A stretch of 64,000 nucleotides of DNA from an uncultured Ruminococcus sp. (lineage in GTDB: Bacteria > Bacillota > Clostridia > Oscillospirales > Ruminococcaceae), in contig CAKSJP010000010.1 in assembly GCA_934463425.1 (NCBI GenBank), forward strand, positions 1 through 64,000, given 5' to 3'. Made by a program: the position numbers and the translations under genes. Shown here one piece after another: positions 26,407 through 35,464 of the stretch; position 1 is the first letter of the stretch; the number at the start of each line of letters is the position of its first letter. Below the pieces are notes generated by a model that worked only from the letters and a program-made list of their open reading frames with translations, ran no database searches and was not told the DNA's origin.

Positions 26407-27594
26407 ATGCAGAAAATCGGTTTCGTTATTCCGTGGTTCGGAGAGAACATTCCCGGCGGCGCAGAAATGGAGCTGCGGGAGGTCACGGCGCACCTGCAAA
26501 AGGCAGGGATGGAGGTAGAGATCCTCACCACCTGTGTCAAGGAGTTCACCGCAGACTGGAATGAAAACTACTATGCTGCCGGAACAGCGGTGGTAGAAGA
26601 CATCACCGTCCGCCGCTTTCCGGTGCGCCGCCGGGATACCCAGGCGTTCGACCGGGTGAACCGGAAGCTGATGGACGGCAAAACGATCACGTCCAAGGAA
26701 GAACAGATCTTTGTGGAAGAAATGGTCAACAGCCCTCAGCTGTACGAATACATGCGGGAGTCCGCGGACGAATACGGCTTGTTCGTCTTTATCCCCTATA
26801 TGTTCGGCACAACCTATTACGGCATGCAGGTCTGCCCGGAAAAGTCCGTGCTGATCCCGTGCTTTCATGACGAAGCCTATGTTTACATGCGCCTGTTCCG
26901 TCAGGCATATGTCAAGGCGCGGGGCATGATCTATAACGCCATGCCGGAAATGGAACTGGCGAACCGGGTGTATGACTTCACTTCCACCGAGCAGATCTGC
27001 ATGGGCATCGGCATGGACACCAAGATCCAGTCGGATGCAGAGACGTTCCGGAAGCAGTACGGCATCGACAAGCCCTTTATCCTGTATGCCGGCAGAAAGG
27101 ATGTGGGCAAGAACGTCCACACCCTGCTGCGCTACTTCGCCGAGTGGAAGCACCGGAAGCAGGACGATCTCCAGCTGGTGCTCATCGGCGGCGGCAATAT
27201 CGCCATCCCGCCCTCGGTAAAGGACGATGTTTACGACCTGGGCTTTGTGGACAAGCAGGATAAGTACAACGCCATGGCGGCGGCAGCTCTGCTGTGCCAG
27301 CCTTCGCATAACGAGAGCTTCTCCCTGGTCATCATGGAGAGCTGGCTCTGCGGCAGACCGGTTCTGGTTTCGTCCCAGTGCGCCGTGACCAAGGATTTCG
27401 CCAAGCGCTCCAACGGCGGCCTGTACTTCAAGGATTACTTTGAGTTTGAGGGCTGCGTGGAGTACATCCTGGAGCACCCGGAGGCTGCCGCAGAGCTGGG
27501 CGCAAACGGCGGTACATTTGTCCGGGAGAACTTTGAGTGGGATATCATCGTGGAGAAGTACCGGACATTTTTCCAAAAGCTGATGGGAGCGTGA
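26407..27594 (+). CDS. Family 4-like glycosyltransferase
   Basis: The 395-residue GT-B enzyme has GGAEMELREV near the N-terminus, PFILYAGRKDVGKN and the EX7E motif in NESFSLVIMES. The C-terminal region KRSNGGLYFKDYFEFEGCVE is closely matched in the next gene, so the two are paralogues from a tandem duplication. The ATG at 26407 follows AGGAGG (26391-26396). Confidence 0.88.
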   Translation: MQKIGFVIPWFGENIPGGAEMELREVTAHLQKAGMEVEILTTCVKEFTADWNENYYAAGTAVVEDITVRRFPVRRRDTQAFDRVNRKLMDGKTITSKEEQIFVEEMVNSPQLYEYMRESADEYGLFVFIPYMFGTTYYGMQVCPEKSVLIPCFHDEAYVYMRLFRQAYVKARGMIYNAMPEMELANRVYDFTSTEQICMGIGMDTKIQSDAETFRKQYGIDKPFILYAGRKDVGKNVHTLLRYFAEWKHRKQDDLQLVLIGGGNIAIPPSVKDDVYDLGFVDKQDKYNAMAAAALLCQPSHNESFSLVIMESWLCGRPVLVSSQCAVTKDFAKRSNGGLYFKDYFEFEGCVEYILEHPEAAAELGANGGTFVRENFEWDIIVEKYRTFFQKLMGA

Positions 27595-27598
27595 GAAG

Positions 27599-28792
27599 AT
27601 GAAACGAATCGCACTGGTGCATCCCCGGTACGGACTGGAGATCAGCGGCGGCAGCGAGACCTATGCCCGAAAGATCGCGGAGCATCTGGCAAATCGGTAT
27701 GAGGTAGAAGTCCTGACCACCAAGGCGGTGGACAGCGCCACCTGGAAAGACTGGTATGTCCGGGACGTGGAGAACATCCGGGGCGTTACCGTGCGGCGCT
27801 TTTCGGTGCAGCAGATGCGCGCCCGGGACTTTTCGGCATTTGATGCGGCATATCTGGAGGAGGTTGCCCGGGGCAGACAGAACCTGGTGACCGAAAAAGA
27901 GTGGTTTGAAAAGCACGGCCCCTATGCGCCGGACTGCATCCGCTATCTGCGGCGGTACCGGGACACCTATGCGGCGATCCTGTTTCTGTCCGATGCCAAC
28001 TATCTGACCTATGCCGGGATGCCCCATGCAGGAAAACGTGCGGTGTTTATCCCCATGGCACAGAATACGCCGTTTTTGCAGTTTTCCGCGCTGGACAGCC
28101 TGTATCAGCTGCCCCGAGCGTTTGTGTTCCTGTCGGAAGAAGAGCGCCTTCTGGTGCGCCGCCGCTTTCCGCGGACAGAGCCCATCCCGTGCGCTGTGAT
28201 GGGTCTGGGGATGGATGTGCCGCGCCAGACTGACCCCGGCGCATTCCGGCGGCAGTACGGTCTGGACGGCGAATATCTGCTCTATGTGGGCCAGGTGGAC
28301 GAGAAAAAGGAATGCCCCATGCTGATGCGCTATTTCATGGAGTTTCAAAAGCGCACCGGCAGCCGGCTGAAGCTGGTGCTGGCGGGCAAAAGAGTCTGCC
28401 GCATTCCGCAGCATCCGGACATCCTGGCGCCGGGCTTTTTGCCGGAGAACGAAAAGTTCAGCGCCATCGCCGGGGCAAAAGCGGTGGTGATCCCGTCCAG
28501 GCAGATGGGTGTCTCCATGACGTTGCTGGAAGCCATGGCGATGTCCGTGCCGGTGCTGGTGAACGGCGGCAGCCCCGTGCTCCGCGGCCACTGCAAAAAG
28601 AGCAACGGCGGTTTGTTTTATCAGAATTATTTTGAGTTTGAGGGTGCGGTGCAGTATCTGATGCAGCACCCGGTGGAGTATATGCAGCTGTGTGCCAATG
28701 CAAGGGCATATATCACGGCGCATTATGACTGGGAGAGTATTATGCAGCGTTTTTCGCAGATCATTGAGTGGGTCAGCCCGGAACGGGCATAG
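27599..28792 (+). CDS. Family 4-like glycosyltransferase, paralogue of the preceding gene
   Basis: The 397-residue enzyme has the N-terminal LVHPRYGLEISGGSETYARK, YLLYVGQVDEKKE and the conserved tail KSNGGLFYQNYFEFEGAVQY shared with the upstream enzyme. In the donor-site loop the first acidic residue of EX7E is replaced (RQMGVSMTLLEAM), so donor choice or activity may differ. It starts 4 bases after the preceding stop. Confidence 0.85.
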   Translation: MKRIALVHPRYGLEISGGSETYARKIAEHLANRYEVEVLTTKAVDSATWKDWYVRDVENIRGVTVRRFSVQQMRARDFSAFDAAYLEEVARGRQNLVTEKEWFEKHGPYAPDCIRYLRRYRDTYAAILFLSDANYLTYAGMPHAGKRAVFIPMAQNTPFLQFSALDSLYQLPRAFVFLSEEERLLVRRRFPRTEPIPCAVMGLGMDVPRQTDPGAFRRQYGLDGEYLLYVGQVDEKKECPMLMRYFMEFQKRTGSRLKLVLAGKRVCRIPQHPDILAPGFLPENEKFSAIAGAKAVVIPSRQMGVSMTLLEAMAMSVPVLVNGGSPVLRGHCKKSNGGLFYQNYFEFEGAVQYLMQHPVEYMQLCANARAYITAHYDWESIMQRFSQIIEWVSPERA

Positions 28793-28955
28793 CGCGAAAA
28801 ACGTGTGGAGGAGTTTTATTAGGGATGAGTATTTTTTGGAAATCATGCGGCGCGACACAGTTGTCTGCAGTGCACATGGTAAGGATTTGCAGGAGAAAAC
28901 GGCAGAGTTTGAGAATGCCGGGCGCAGGGAATGAGAAAGCGAGGAACAGCCGGAT

Positions 28956-31172
28956 ATGAGAGAACGGACAAAATTTTCCGCAGAGCATATCGGCATTGTG
29001 CTTCTGGCGGTCGTTTTGTTTGCCGCGCATATCCTGCGGGCAAATCAGATCTCAATGCCGATCATTCTGGCGGATGAGTTTGGAAGCATCGCCAATGCCG
29101 CTTATTTGGTGGGACTGGACTGGTCGAATATCATCAGCCATTTAGGAAACTATTCTTTCGGCGGATCGATGCTGTATCTTCCGATCTTTGCCATTGCCCA
29201 GAATACCGATCATGTGTATTTCGCCATTGTGCTGTGTAACGCGCTGCTGATCTGCATATACTATTTTCTGGTATATCTGTTCCTGCGGCGGCTGTATCCG
29301 GATTCTTCCCGGATGCTTTCGGCGCTGCTTTCTCTGGCGGCGTCGCTGTACCCCAGCTATATTTGCTATGCCTATACGGCAATGTACGAGACAGCGCTGC
29401 TGGTCACTTTTGCGGCGGCGGCATGGGCGTTTGCTTCCTATTGCCGGACGCACCGTCCGGGCTATTTGTATGGCCTTACGGCTGCCATGGGCTATATGAT
29501 TATGGTGCATATGCGCACGGTGGGCGTTGTGGCAGTTTCTGTGCTGATGCTTCTGCTGATGATGCTGGGAAAACAGGTGCCGAAAAAGCACGGCTTCGGC
29601 GCGATCGCCCTGCTGGCGGTGCTTTTCGGGGTATTCCTGCTGATAAAAAACTATTTCTTCCGCAATCTGTGGCTGGACGGCGCAAACTATGTTTCCTTCA
29701 TTGAGGACACCACAGCTGTGCCTAACACCATGGCATCTCAGGTGGAAAAGCTGGATCTGATCTTCTCCTGGGAGGGGATCCGCAATCTGCTGCTCCTTCT
29801 GCTTGGACAGAGCTTCTATCTCATGACGGCAACCATGGTCATGGGTGTTGTGTTCTTCTATGCTCTGATCAGGCAGTGCTTTGTCAAATTCCGCCGCAGG
29901 CAATTCCTGAAAGAGGATCCTGTTTTTTATGCCATGCTGTTTCTCGGTCTGGCATATCTGGCGCAGCTGGCAGTCTCCTGCGCGACCTTCGTGAAGCTCC
30001 TGCGGTTTGACCAGCTGATCTACGGCAGATATACCGAGTACCTCTTCGGTCTGCTGTTTGTGATGGGCTTTATGCAGATCAAAAGGGGAAAAGTCCGGCT
30101 GTTTGCTGCCGGCGGATGTCTGGCGGTGTACGGCGGTGTCGGCATCGGCATGTGGCTTCTGACACAGTATTTCAACCACGCCCATCTGCTCACTACCTGC
30201 AACATTGTATCCATGACGGCATTGGCGCACTTCTGGAACGGGGAATATCTCCGCACCAAGGTGATCGTGGTGCTGACGGCGGCAGTCTATTGCGGCATGT
30301 ATTTCCTGGTATATTTCCCTCAGTGGAAAAAGCTTTCTGCCAAGTGCGCAGAAAAACTGGAGACATGGTTTCCGGCTCTGGGTACATGCGGCGCAGCGCT
30401 TCTGTTCTTCCTTAACGGCACGGCGTTTACAGACAGCTATATCGTGCCGCTGAACCAGGTGCATTCCAATTACAGCAGGATCGGCGATGTGATCCTGGAA
30501 AACCTCACAGACGACCATGTGGAGTATTATAACACTTCTGAAAACCACACCCTGGAAATGCTGGTAAAGTTCGAGCTGCTGCAATACCGTCTCTGGGATG
30601 TCCCTCTGGAACTGCATGATTATGAAGATCTGAAAACCACAGACGCAGAGATCATCGTTACAGACAATATGGTGCAGCCGTGGGAAAAGGGCTTGTTCGG
30701 GAATTATGACATTCTCTACTACCGCGGTGAAATTGTGGTTTGGGAGCGAAAAGATACAAACACCCTGACAGTTCCGGCGACGCTGTTCCAGACTCTGTGC
30801 ACCGACCGGACAGACTGGGACAACAATACCTATATCTCAAACGGACAGGAGGGCTATCTCATCTGCGGCACTCCTCTGAGCGTAGGCACAGGCACCTATG
30901 CAGTGACATTTGACATAGAGCTGCTGGATGCAGCTGCGGCAGATACTGAAGCGCCGCTGTTTACCATTGATGTATATCAGGGCGGAGAGGTGCTTTCCAC
31001 CAAGGACGTTTACGCCGGCGATATTTCAGAAAACGAATCACTGTCTCTGGAAGTGGATGAAGTGACGATAACCGATGCGTCTGCGCCCTGCGAATTTCGG
31101 GTGCGTGTGGGGCAGAATGTAGAAATGGAAGTATCTCAGGTACAGATTGCAGAAGAAAGGACGGCAAACTAA
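28956..31172 (+). CDS. Large polytopic membrane protein, GT-C-like
   Basis: The 738-residue protein has about 11-12 membrane segments in residues 15-490 and a roughly 240-residue C-terminal extracellular part with beta-rich sequence. An acidic pair early in the first outer loop (ILADEFGSIANAAY, about residue 38) is placed as in GT-C enzymes that use polyprenyl-phosphate sugars. The next gene encodes a GT2 enzyme of the type that makes such donors, supporting a GT-C role. The 163 bases before it contain no gene that I can support. No exact family recognised. Confidence 0.65.
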   Translation: MRERTKFSAEHIGIVLLAVVLFAAHILRANQISMPIILADEFGSIANAAYLVGLDWSNIISHLGNYSFGGSMLYLPIFAIAQNTDHVYFAIVLCNALLICIYYFLVYLFLRRLYPDSSRMLSALLSLAASLYPSYICYAYTAMYETALLVTFAAAAWAFASYCRTHRPGYLYGLTAAMGYMIMVHMRTVGVVAVSVLMLLLMMLGKQVPKKHGFGAIALLAVLFGVFLLIKNYFFRNLWLDGANYVSFIEDTTAVPNTMASQVEKLDLIFSWEGIRNLLLLLLGQSFYLMTATMVMGVVFFYALIRQCFVKFRRRQFLKEDPVFYAMLFLGLAYLAQLAVSCATFVKLLRFDQLIYGRYTEYLFGLLFVMGFMQIKRGKVRLFAAGGCLAVYGGVGIGMWLLTQYFNHAHLLTTCNIVSMTALAHFWNGEYLRTKVIVVLTAAVYCGMYFLVYFPQWKKLSAKCAEKLETWFPALGTCGAALLFFLNGTAFTDSYIVPLNQVHSNYSRIGDVILENLTDDHVEYYNTSENHTLEMLVKFELLQYRLWDVPLELHDYEDLKTTDAEIIVTDNMVQPWEKGLFGNYDILYYRGEIVVWERKDTNTLTVPATLFQTLCTDRTDWDNNTYISNGQEGYLICGTPLSVGTGTYAVTFDIELLDAAAADTEAPLFTIDVYQGGEVLSTKDVYAGDISENESLSLEVDEVTITDASAPCEFRVRVGQNVEMEVSQVQIAEERTAN

Positions 31173-32168
31173 ATGAAACTCATCATACAGATCCCATGCT
31201 ATAACGAGGAGGAGACCCTGGAGCTGGCATATAACGACCTGCCCCGGCATATCGACGGCATCGATACCATCGAATACCTCATCATCAATGACGGCAGTAA
31301 GGATAAGACCGTGGAAAAAGCCCGGGAGCTGGGCTTCCACCATGTTGTCTCGTTCCGCCGGAATAAGGGTCTGGCACGGGGCTTTATGGCAGGACTGGAT
31401 GCCTGCCTGCGTCTGGGCGCAGACATTATCGTCAATACTGACGCGGATAACCAGTACTGCGGCGCAGATATCGAAAAGCTGGTGCGCCCCATTCTGGAAC
31501 GTAAGGCGGATATGGTCATCGGCGAGCGCCCCATCGACGAAACAGAGCACTTCTCCTGGAAAAAGAAAAAGTTCCAGCACCTGGGCAGCTGGGTGGTGCG
31601 CATAGCATCCAAGACCGATGTGCCGGATGCCCCCTCCGGCTTCCGGGCATATTCCCGTGAAACCGCCATGCGCATGAACGTGGTCAATGAATATACCTAC
31701 ACCCTGGAGACCATCATCCAGGCAGGCAAGAGCAAGATGGCGGTGGCTTCCGTGCCCATCCGCACCAACCCGGAGACGCGCCCGTCCCGTCTGTTTTCCA
31801 GCATGTGGCGGTATATGAAGCGCTCTGCTACAGTCATCCTCCGCTCCACCGCCATGTACCGCCCCATGCACTTCTTTGGCACACTGGGTGCGGTGCTGTT
31901 TGTGCTGGGACTGGCAGTGGGCATCCGCTTCCTGGTATTCTTCTGCATGGGTGCCGGCGGCGGCCATATCCAGTCGCTGATCCTGGCGGCAGTGCTCATG
32001 ATGATCGGCTTCCAGACCATCACCATCGGCCTGCTGGGAGACACTGTCGCAGCAAACCGCAAGATCCTGGAGGATGTCCAGTATCATGTGCGCAAGATGG
32101 ACTATGACGATCATCCGGCAGCCAAGACCCCGGATGATGAACCCCTTGCAGAATCGCAGGAAAAATAA
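31173..32168 (+). CDS. Family 2 glycosyltransferase with two C-terminal membrane segments (DPM1/GtrB-like)
   Basis: The 331-residue protein has the GT-A motifs IQIPCYNEEETL, INDGSKDKT and the DXD-type NTDADNQY, followed by PSGFRAYSRE and two membrane segments (about residues 230-290). Such enzymes usually make polyprenyl-phosphate sugar donors for GT-C enzymes. Its ATG directly follows the stop of the membrane protein, and it is the last gene before the terminator. Confidence 0.88.
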   Translation: MKLIIQIPCYNEEETLELAYNDLPRHIDGIDTIEYLIINDGSKDKTVEKARELGFHHVVSFRRNKGLARGFMAGLDACLRLGADIIVNTDADNQYCGADIEKLVRPILERKADMVIGERPIDETEHFSWKKKKFQHLGSWVVRIASKTDVPDAPSGFRAYSRETAMRMNVVNEYTYTLETIIQAGKSKMAVASVPIRTNPETRPSRLFSSMWRYMKRSATVILRSTAMYRPMHFFGTLGAVLFVLGLAVGIRFLVFFCMGAGGGHIQSLILAAVLMMIGFQTITIGLLGDTVAANRKILEDVQYHVRKMDYDDHPAAKTPDDEPLAESQEK

Positions 32169-32181
32169 CCGCTGCCATAAA

Positions 32182-32222
32182 AAGCCGCCGTTGGTACAGC
32201 ATGCGTACCAACGGCGGCTTTG
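32182..32222. terminator. Bidirectional terminator
   Basis: A 16-bp perfect stem (32182-32197 with 32205-32220) has T-rich sequence on each strand. It separates the glycan operon from the convergent dockerin gene. Confidence 0.93.
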
Positions 32223-32263
32223 TTTGCGGAGTGTAATATCAGAGCAGGCGCTCAGCCCCCGCT

Positions 32264-32884
32264 TTATGCACCGAAGAAATAGTTTCCGTGAAATGCCTCT
32301 GCGAAAGCGGCAGAGAAATCTCCGTCCAGTGCGCCGGCATAGGCTGCCAGTGTCAGGATGCCGGCGGTGTCCATAGAAGTGATCTTTCCGTCACCGTCCA
32401 CATCCAGCAGATGGAACTGTACCTGTGTGAGGGTGAGATCCGGCTGGATCCACAGCTTTTCCGGCTGTGTGAACACCTCTTCTGCCGGGCGCGCATCCGT
32501 GATAGTGATGGTTTTTCCGATGCCCTCGTTGCTGATGAACAGGCAGCAGTTGCAGCCGTTGGCATTCAGCGTAAACGGATCATAGCTGTTCTTTGCGGTG
32601 CACGCCAGACCATAGGTCATGTTTTCGTACATCCAGTCTGCGTCTGCGGTGTCTGCTTTGCCGTCACCGTTGACATCAGCGGTTTTCAGCTGCTCGTCTG
32701 TCAGCGTGATGTCGCCCTTTGTCAGATAACGGGAAACAACAGCCGCATCATGTCCGGTCAGAACGCCGTCACCGTCCACATCCCCTGGAACAGTCGCGTC
32801 TGCAGCACTGACCGATGCCATCGGCAGCGCACACAGGCTCATCACTGCCGCAGAGAGAATTGCAATTGCCTTTCTTGTTTTCAT
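32264..32884 (-). CDS. Secreted protein with dockerin-type EF-hand loops
   Basis: The 206-residue protein has a signal peptide (MKTRKAIAILSAAVMSLCA... to about residue 24), a dockerin pair immediately after it (GDVDGDGVLTGHDAAVVSRY and ADVNGDGKADTADADWMY), a roughly 70-residue middle with Cys residues (NANGCNCCLF), and a third EF-hand-like loop LLDVDGDGKITSMDTAGILT at the C-terminus. An N-terminal dockerin plus a third loop is uncommon. The ATG at 32884 follows AGAAAGGATGATTTTT, a leader identical to that of the dockerin gene at 9324. Function unknown, probably a cell-surface or cellulosome-like complex component. Confidence 0.85.
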   Translation of the reverse strand: MKTRKAIAILSAAVMSLCALPMASVSAADATVPGDVDGDGVLTGHDAAVVSRYLTKGDITLTDEQLKTADVNGDGKADTADADWMYENMTYGLACTAKNSYDPFTLNANGCNCCLFISNEGIGKTITITDARPAEEVFTQPEKLWIQPDLTLTQVQFHLLDVDGDGKITSMDTAGILTLAAYAGALDGDFSAAFAEAFHGNYFFGA

Positions 32885-32957
32885 AAAAATCATCCTTTCT
32901 GTGAAAAAACAAATTGTGCCGGATTTGGCAAATGTGGAATATTTTAATTCCATTTTT

Positions 32958-32986
32958 ATTATAAAATATAAAACGTAAAAAATCAA
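32958..32986 (-). promoter_or_regulatory. Promoter of the minus-strand dockerin gene
   Basis: On the minus strand TTGATT (32981-32986), 17 bases, TATAAT (32958-32963). An AT-dinucleotide run at 33000-33016 lies just upstream. Confidence 0.8.
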
Positions 32987-33028
32987 GAATTTAATTGTGA
33001 ATATATATATATATTGTGAATCGAGCAA

Positions 33029-33130
33029 ACCCCTTTCACAGCAGCCGCCCTTGAAAAGGGCGATTTCCCACAGGGGTAGGGGAATGTCACCTGTGAAGCC
33101 ATTTCCGCGCCGTGGAGAGCCGCCCCTGTT
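33029..33130. repeat. Intergenic repeat-like sequence
   Basis: GC-rich DNA with inverted segments (GCCCTTGAAAAGGGC and CACAGGGGTAGGGGAATGTCACCTGTG) between two divergent promoters. It resembles the CCCCCTTTTCAAGGGGG motif of the tandem repeats at 50.5-51.1 kb. No gene seen. Confidence 0.45.
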
Positions 33131-33185
33131 TCAAGAGAAGGACTTCCATAAAAAATGATTGGTACAAACAATCCGCAAAAAAATA

Positions 33186-33214
33186 TTGCAAACCCAGCTG
33201 TATTGTGCTATAAT
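33186..33214 (+). promoter_or_regulatory. Promoter of the small membrane protein - dehydrogenase - proB run
   Basis: TTGCAA (33186-33191), 17 bases, TATAAT (33209-33214), about 50 bases before the start at 33268. Confidence 0.85.
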
Positions 33215-33267
33215 GAAATAGTATATATCCGGCAGAAATGCCGGAAAGAGAAAAGGAGCTTTTGACT

Positions 33268-33591
33268 ATGGACGCAAGCACATTCCCCATTTCATTTTCG
33301 TACCATCTGATCTTCTGCCTGATCGCAGGGGCATTTTTTGTGGTGCAGTTTATCCGTCTGCACCGCCCGTACCAGCTGCTGATGGCAGTGGGCATTCTGG
33401 CGTCGCTGCTCATCCATGTGGGCGGCGAGCATAACAAGATCTGGTTTCACACCATCGGTATCTTTGAACTGGTGATTCTCGCCGGCGCGATCGTCTTGTC
33501 CGTGATCGCCCGCGCCAAGGAGAAAAAGGCGGCAAAGGATGCGCCGGATGCCGGCAGCGGAGAACATCCGGACGGGGAGCAGAGCGCATGA
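33268..33591 (+). CDS. Small membrane protein, unknown function
   Basis: The 107-residue protein has about three membrane segments (LIFCLIAGAFFVVQFI, LLMAVGILASLLIHV, LVILAGAIVLSVIAR) and a charged C-terminal tail. The ATG at 33268 follows AAGGAG. The stop overlaps the next start (ATGA), so it is coupled to the dehydrogenase. Family not recognised. Confidence 0.75.
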   Translation: MDASTFPISFSYHLIFCLIAGAFFVVQFIRLHRPYQLLMAVGILASLLIHVGGEHNKIWFHTIGIFELVILAGAIVLSVIARAKEKKAAKDAPDAGSGEHPDGEQSA

Positions 33592-34538
33592 AGCTGGTTG
33601 TCACAGACGGCGCGACCCTGTCCGGCGGCGGTGTCTCCCTGGACGGCTTCCGCCAGTTCGGGGAACTGACGGTCTATGACCTCACCGCCCCGGAACAGCT
33701 GGCAGAACGCGCCGCAGATGCCGACATTCTCCTCTGTAATAAAACGCCCATCCCGGCGGAGCTGTTCGGCCGGTGTCCGAAGCTGCGCTATGTGGGCGAG
33801 TGCGCCACCGGCTATAACAACATCGATATCGCCGCGGCAAAGGCACACGGTGTCACCGTCTGCAACGTGGGCGGCTATTCCACCGATGCCGTGGCACAGC
33901 ACACCTTTGCCCTGATCCTCCACCACTACAGCCGTGTGGCACAGTACGATGCCGCTGTCCGGCAGGGCGCGTGGAAACAGGCAAAGACCTTCTGCATCAT
34001 GCCCTATCCCATGCAGGAGCTCGCCGGAAAGACCCTGGCAGTGGTGGGCTACGGCAGCATCGGCAAAAAGGTGGCTGCCATCGGTGCGGCATTCGGCATG
34101 CATCCGGTAATTGCCACCCGGACACAGCCGGCAGACTGCCCCTATCCGCTGGTGACAGCGGATGAGGCATTTCGCCTGGCAGATGTGCTGACTCTGCATG
34201 TGCCGCTGACGGAACAGACTGCCGGCATGGTGAACGCCCGGCGGCTCTCTGCCATGAAACCCACGGCGCTGCTGGTGAACACTGCCCGCGGCGGACTGAT
34301 CGTGGAAACAGACCTGGCGCAGGCACTCCGGGACGGCACGATCGCCGGGGCGGCACTGGACGTGCTGACCGAAGAGCCCATGGGAGACACACCGCTGTCC
34401 GGGCTGGAAAACTGCACGCTGACGCCTCACGTCGCCTGGACACCGCAGGAGACCCGGCAGCGCCTGCTGGAAATGGCAGTGGAAAATGTCCGCTGCTGGC
34501 TGAACGGCACACCGCAGAATGTAATCACTGCACCGTAA
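33588..34538 (+). CDS. D-2-hydroxyacid dehydrogenase (hydroxypyruvate/glycerate type)
   Basis: The 316-residue NAD(P)-dependent enzyme has the nucleotide loop VVGYGSIGKK, the catalytic Arg in NTARGG, Glu in EEPM and His in TPHVAWTP. YVGECATGYNNID and the overall length fit glycerate or hydroxypyruvate reductases, although lactate or phosphoglycerate dehydrogenase relatives cannot be excluded. It is coupled to the small membrane protein and followed 15 bases later by proB. Confidence 0.88.
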   Translation: MKLVVTDGATLSGGGVSLDGFRQFGELTVYDLTAPEQLAERAADADILLCNKTPIPAELFGRCPKLRYVGECATGYNNIDIAAAKAHGVTVCNVGGYSTDAVAQHTFALILHHYSRVAQYDAAVRQGAWKQAKTFCIMPYPMQELAGKTLAVVGYGSIGKKVAAIGAAFGMHPVIATRTQPADCPYPLVTADEAFRLADVLTLHVPLTEQTAGMVNARRLSAMKPTALLVNTARGGLIVETDLAQALRDGTIAGAALDVLTEEPMGDTPLSGLENCTLTPHVAWTPQETRQRLLEMAVENVRCWLNGTPQNVITAP

Positions 34539-34553
34539 GGAGAAAACGCAAAA

Positions 34554-35342
34554 ATGATAGATGTATCCAAGAAAAAGCGCATTGTCCTCAAGCTGGGGAC
34601 TTCGACGCTGACACATAAAACCGGAAAACTGAACATCCGCCGCATGACCAACCTGGTGCGCATCCTGTCCGATCTGCACAATGCCGGAAAAGAGCTGCTG
34701 CTGGTATCCTCCGGCGCGGTAGGCATGGGTGTGGGCAAGCTGAACCTGCCGGAACGCCCCAAGGACACGCCTTCCAAACAGGCAGCTGCGGCAGTGGGAC
34801 AGTGTGAGCTGATGCACATTTATGACGATATGTTTTCCAAGTATAATGTGACCGTGGCGCAGATTTTGCTGACCCGTGCCACTCTCACCAATGAACGCCT
34901 GCCCCACGTCCAGAACACCATCGGGCGGCTGCTGGAAATGGGTGTCATTCCCATTGTCAACGAAAACGACACCGTCGCCATCGACGAGCTGGAACTGGAG
35001 ATCGGCGAAAACGACTCCCTTTCCGCTACGGTTGCGGCGGCAGTGGGCGCAGATCTGCTGGTGATCCTGTCGGACATCAACGGACTGTACTCTGCCGACC
35101 CCCGCACCAACGCTGACGCGCAGGTCATCCGGGAAGTGCACAAGATCGATGCCCGCATTGAGCAGATGGCAGGCGGTGCCGGTTCGGCACTGGGCAGCGG
35201 CGGCATGGCGACCAAGATCAACGCCGCAAAAATTGCCACCGAAGCCGGCGTGGATATGGTCATCATGAACGGCAGAGATCCGGAACAGCTGTACGCCCTC
35301 TTTGACGGCGAACCGGTGGGAACGCATTTTATGGCGGAATGA
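34554..35342 (+). CDS. proB: Glutamate 5-kinase (short form without PUA domain)
   Basis: The 262-residue amino acid kinase makes gamma-glutamyl phosphate, the first step of proline synthesis. It has IVLKLGTSTLTH, LLVSSGAVGMG, PIVNENDTVA and ILSDINGLYSADP. It stops at the end of the kinase domain; many ProB proteins of about 370 residues carry a C-terminal PUA domain, which is absent here. Its partner proA lies 0.9 kb downstream, separated by an acetyltransferase gene and a repeat. Confidence 0.93.
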   Translation: MIDVSKKKRIVLKLGTSTLTHKTGKLNIRRMTNLVRILSDLHNAGKELLLVSSGAVGMGVGKLNLPERPKDTPSKQAAAAVGQCELMHIYDDMFSKYNVTVAQILLTRATLTNERLPHVQNTIGRLLEMGVIPIVNENDTVAIDELELEIGENDSLSATVAAAVGADLLVILSDINGLYSADPRTNADAQVIREVHKIDARIEQMAGGAGSALGSGGMATKINAAKIATEAGVDMVIMNGRDPEQLYALFDGEPVGTHFMAE

Positions 35343-35378
35343 GTTTATCACACGAAACCCACAAGTGATTTCATCAAT

Positions 35379-35422
35379 AAAGGCAATACCGTAGGGACAG
35401 GTTGTGCCGTGTCTGCCTTTTT
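35379..35422 (+). terminator. Terminator-like hairpin derived from a GGCAATACCG repeat
   Basis: AAAGGCAATACCG (from 35380) and a partly complementary CGTGTCTGCCTTTTT form an imperfect hairpin ending in T. The GGCAATACCG start matches the ends of the inverted-repeat element at 47379 and 57895, suggesting a short relic that now ends proB transcription. Confidence 0.55.
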
Positions 35423-35464
35423 CACATCTTAGATCACTTTTACCACTCAGAAAGGAACACACCC

